A stretch of DNA of 5,537 nucleotides, taken from positions 1-5,537 of the forward strand of contig CAAFXN010000036.1 of assembly GCA_900766775.1 (NCBI GenBank), in the 5' to 3' direction. The stretch's first letter is position 1; each line of letters begins with the position of its first letter. The position numbers and the translations under genes are program-made. The notes below the pieces were generated by a model, which was given only the letters and a program-made list of their open reading frames with translations, was not told where the DNA came from and ran no database searches. The stretch comes from Bacteroidales bacterium (lineage in GTDB: Bacteria > Bacteroidota > Bacteroidia > Bacteroidales > Paludibacteraceae). Below are positions 4,595-5,537 of the stretch, one piece after another.

Positions 4595-4622
4595 TTAATT
4601 GTTAATTATTAATTGTTAATTG
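4595..4622. repeat. Four tandem heptamers (TTAATTG/A) forming the TraB-like gene end
   Basis: TTAATTG, TTAATTA, TTAATTG and TTAATTG are contiguous. Read on the - strand they encode the last residues (QLTINN) and the stop codon (4602-4604) of the TraB-like gene, so the gene's C-terminus has run into, or been extended by, an intergenic microsatellite. Confidence 0.85.
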
Positions 4623-5507
4623 TTTCCGTCCTCGATTCACGGGGCGGACGCGGTAGCCCGCTTCGCGCAGGGCGGCAAGCAGTCCCTTGTCGCCGCCGAG
4701 GTAGATGGCATTGAGCGTGATGAAAGCGCCGCCATCGCGCAGGTAGGGTTGTAGGCGCTTCACCCATGTGTGATTGCGCTGTGCATACACCTGATAATCA
4801 GAATAGGAGATGGAGGTTTTGTTATCGGGCCCCGACACTTGGTATGCCATGTCTGCCAGTCGCCCCATGCGGTACATCTCCAGCAGCGTCCGCTCTTGCT
4901 GCACCTCCCGCTCGGGGTAGTCAACCACTTTCTGCAGTTCTTCGCACTGCCAGTGAAACGGCTCCCTGTCGAAGAGCATGTACATCGTCTCCCCCACATC
5001 GTCCAGCCCGTACACGGGCATGCCTTTCTCCTGCGCCACCACCTCGAAGAAGGTCTCCATCGACCGCGCCTCGTCGTAGCCAAGCCACTGTTTGAAAAGC
5101 GCGGCGCGGAACATCTCCGTCAGGTAGGCGGGTTTCATGCGGCATAGTTGAGCCAACCCCATGCCGAGGTTCAGCAGCAACGCTTGGTCGATATGCTCGT
5201 ACTCCGCCTCGCTGTAGAAATTGGTGAGCCTCACTGAGTCAGGCAGCACCGCCGCTTGCCGCAACGCCGACAGCGCCTCATAGTCCTCCATAGCAAACTC
5301 CGTAACCACCTTGTCGCACTTGGCAAAGCAAGCAAAGACATTAGGAATGGTGTCTAAAAATGCGATATCCACCAACCGATTGGTAGCAAGAACATAACTC
5401 TTTGCCCTGCTGCTATTCCCCGACACCTCGTACAACACTTGGGCAGAGAGAGCCCCACCATGACCCCCTCCGGCTCCCCCTACAAAGGGGGAGAGAAAAG
5501 GACCCAC
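4602..5507 (-). CDS. TraB/GumN-family protein lacking both signature histidines; 5' end uncertain
   Basis: The fold follows Bacteroidota TraB/GumN proteins throughout, from LYEVSGN at 25-31 to the final GLLAALREAGYRVRPV at 275-290. Family members carry two GxxH motifs, a glutamate and an arginine, and act as metalloprotease-like or surface proteins. Here the first motif (usually GTHH) is ATNR at 41-44 and the second (usually GAxHL) is NAIYL at 266-270, so both histidines are gone. The glutamate (E70, in VVTEF) and arginine (R244, in QRNHTW) remain. It is probably a catalytically dead paralogue. The first in-frame start candidate is GTG 5507, but the frame stays open to the window edge and the usual signal peptide is missing. 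Residues 1-18 are encoded by palindromic repeat DNA. The true start may lie beyond 5537, or the repeats may have replaced the signal peptide. The family call is firm; the 5' end is not. Confidence 0.82.
   Translation of the reverse strand: MGPFLSPFVGGAGGGHGGALSAQVLYEVSGNSSRAKSYVLATNRLVDIAFLDTIPNVFACFAKCDKVVTEFAMEDYEALSALRQAAVLPDSVRLTNFYSEAEYEHIDQALLLNLGMGLAQLCRMKPAYLTEMFRAALFKQWLGYDEARSMETFFEVVAQEKGMPVYGLDDVGETMYMLFDREPFHWQCEELQKVVDYPEREVQQERTLLEMYRMGRLADMAYQVSGPDNKTSISYSDYQVYAQRNHTWVKRLQPYLRDGGAFITLNAIYLGGDKGLLAALREAGYRVRPVNRGRKQLTINN
5474..5493. repeat. Palindromic repeat unit 1
   Basis: CTCCCCC (5474-5480) and GGGGGAG (5487-5493) flank the loop TACAAA. It is the first of two similar units at the right edge and resembles the short palindromic repeats scattered between genes in Bacteroidales. 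Here it lies in frame with the TraB-like reading frame. Confidence 0.8.
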
Positions 5508-5512
5508 CCCGC

Positions 5513-5532
5513 CCCTCCCTACAAAGGGAGGG
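5513..5532. repeat. Palindromic repeat unit 2
   Basis: CCCTCCCT (5513-5520) and AGGGAGGG (5525-5532) flank the loop ACAA. The shared core CCCTACAAAGGG and the following GAGAAA show that it is related to unit 1, 39 bp away. The window ends 5 bases later, so more copies may follow. Confidence 0.8.
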
Positions 5533-5537
5533 AGAAA

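Noticed and set aside
4770..5147. + strand frames opposite the TraB-like gene
   Set aside because: They are mirror frames of a recognisable protein, with no motif or promoter.
1..5537. tRNA, rRNA or transposase genes
   Set aside because: None of their conserved sequences or long terminal repeats were seen on either strand.

Overview
The window looks like Bacteroidales (Bacteroidota) chromosomal DNA. The clearest signs are three copies of the phylum-specific -7 promoter element (TAnnTTTG, here always TACCTTTGC), starts without Shine-Dalgarno sites behind A-rich leaders, a type IX secretion (T9SS)-like C-terminal domain, and a TraB/GumN protein of the kind common in this order. Genes are moderately to strongly GC-rich, while several intergenic stretches are very AT-rich and built from 7-bp tandem repeats. 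I cannot place it below order level.

Layout. (1) 1-109: AT-rich upstream region with short direct repeats. (2) 110-2582, + strand: a probable operon of two exported flavodoxins (the second with a T9SS-like C-terminal domain), then tatA and tatC of the twin-arginine translocase. A highly structured 109-nt inverted-repeat element lies between tatA and tatC. (3) 2583-2954, - strand: an HxlR-family regulator whose stop codon directly abuts that of tatC. (4) 2964-3124: a spacer with a strong + strand terminator and an orphan -7 element. (5) 3125-3784, - strand: an NAD(P)-binding, NmrA-like oxidoreductase. (6) 3785-4096: a divergent regulatory region with two near-identical outward promoters around a 48-bp dyad. 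(7) 4097-4513, + strand: a MutT-type Nudix hydrolase. (8) 4602 to the window end, - strand: a TraB/GumN-like protein that has lost both signature histidines and whose visible N-terminus runs in frame through palindromic intergenic repeats.

How the parts may work together. The flavodoxins, the HxlR regulator with an N-terminal cysteine, the NAD(P)-binding protein and the Nudix enzyme together suggest redox or electrophile stress handling and nucleotide-pool cleaning; this is inference from families and context. HxlR proteins commonly control neighbouring oxidoreductases, so the dyad upstream of the NmrA-like gene is a reasonable candidate operator. Coupling of flavodoxins to tatAC suggests export of folded flavoproteins, but neither flavodoxin signal peptide has a twin arginine, so that link is unproven.

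The most unusual features are the flavodoxin-sorting-domain fusion, the structured tatA-tatC spacer, a 19-bp hairpin inside tatC, the convergent tatC/hxlR pair with no terminator between them, the mirror-image promoter pair, and the TraB pseudoenzyme.
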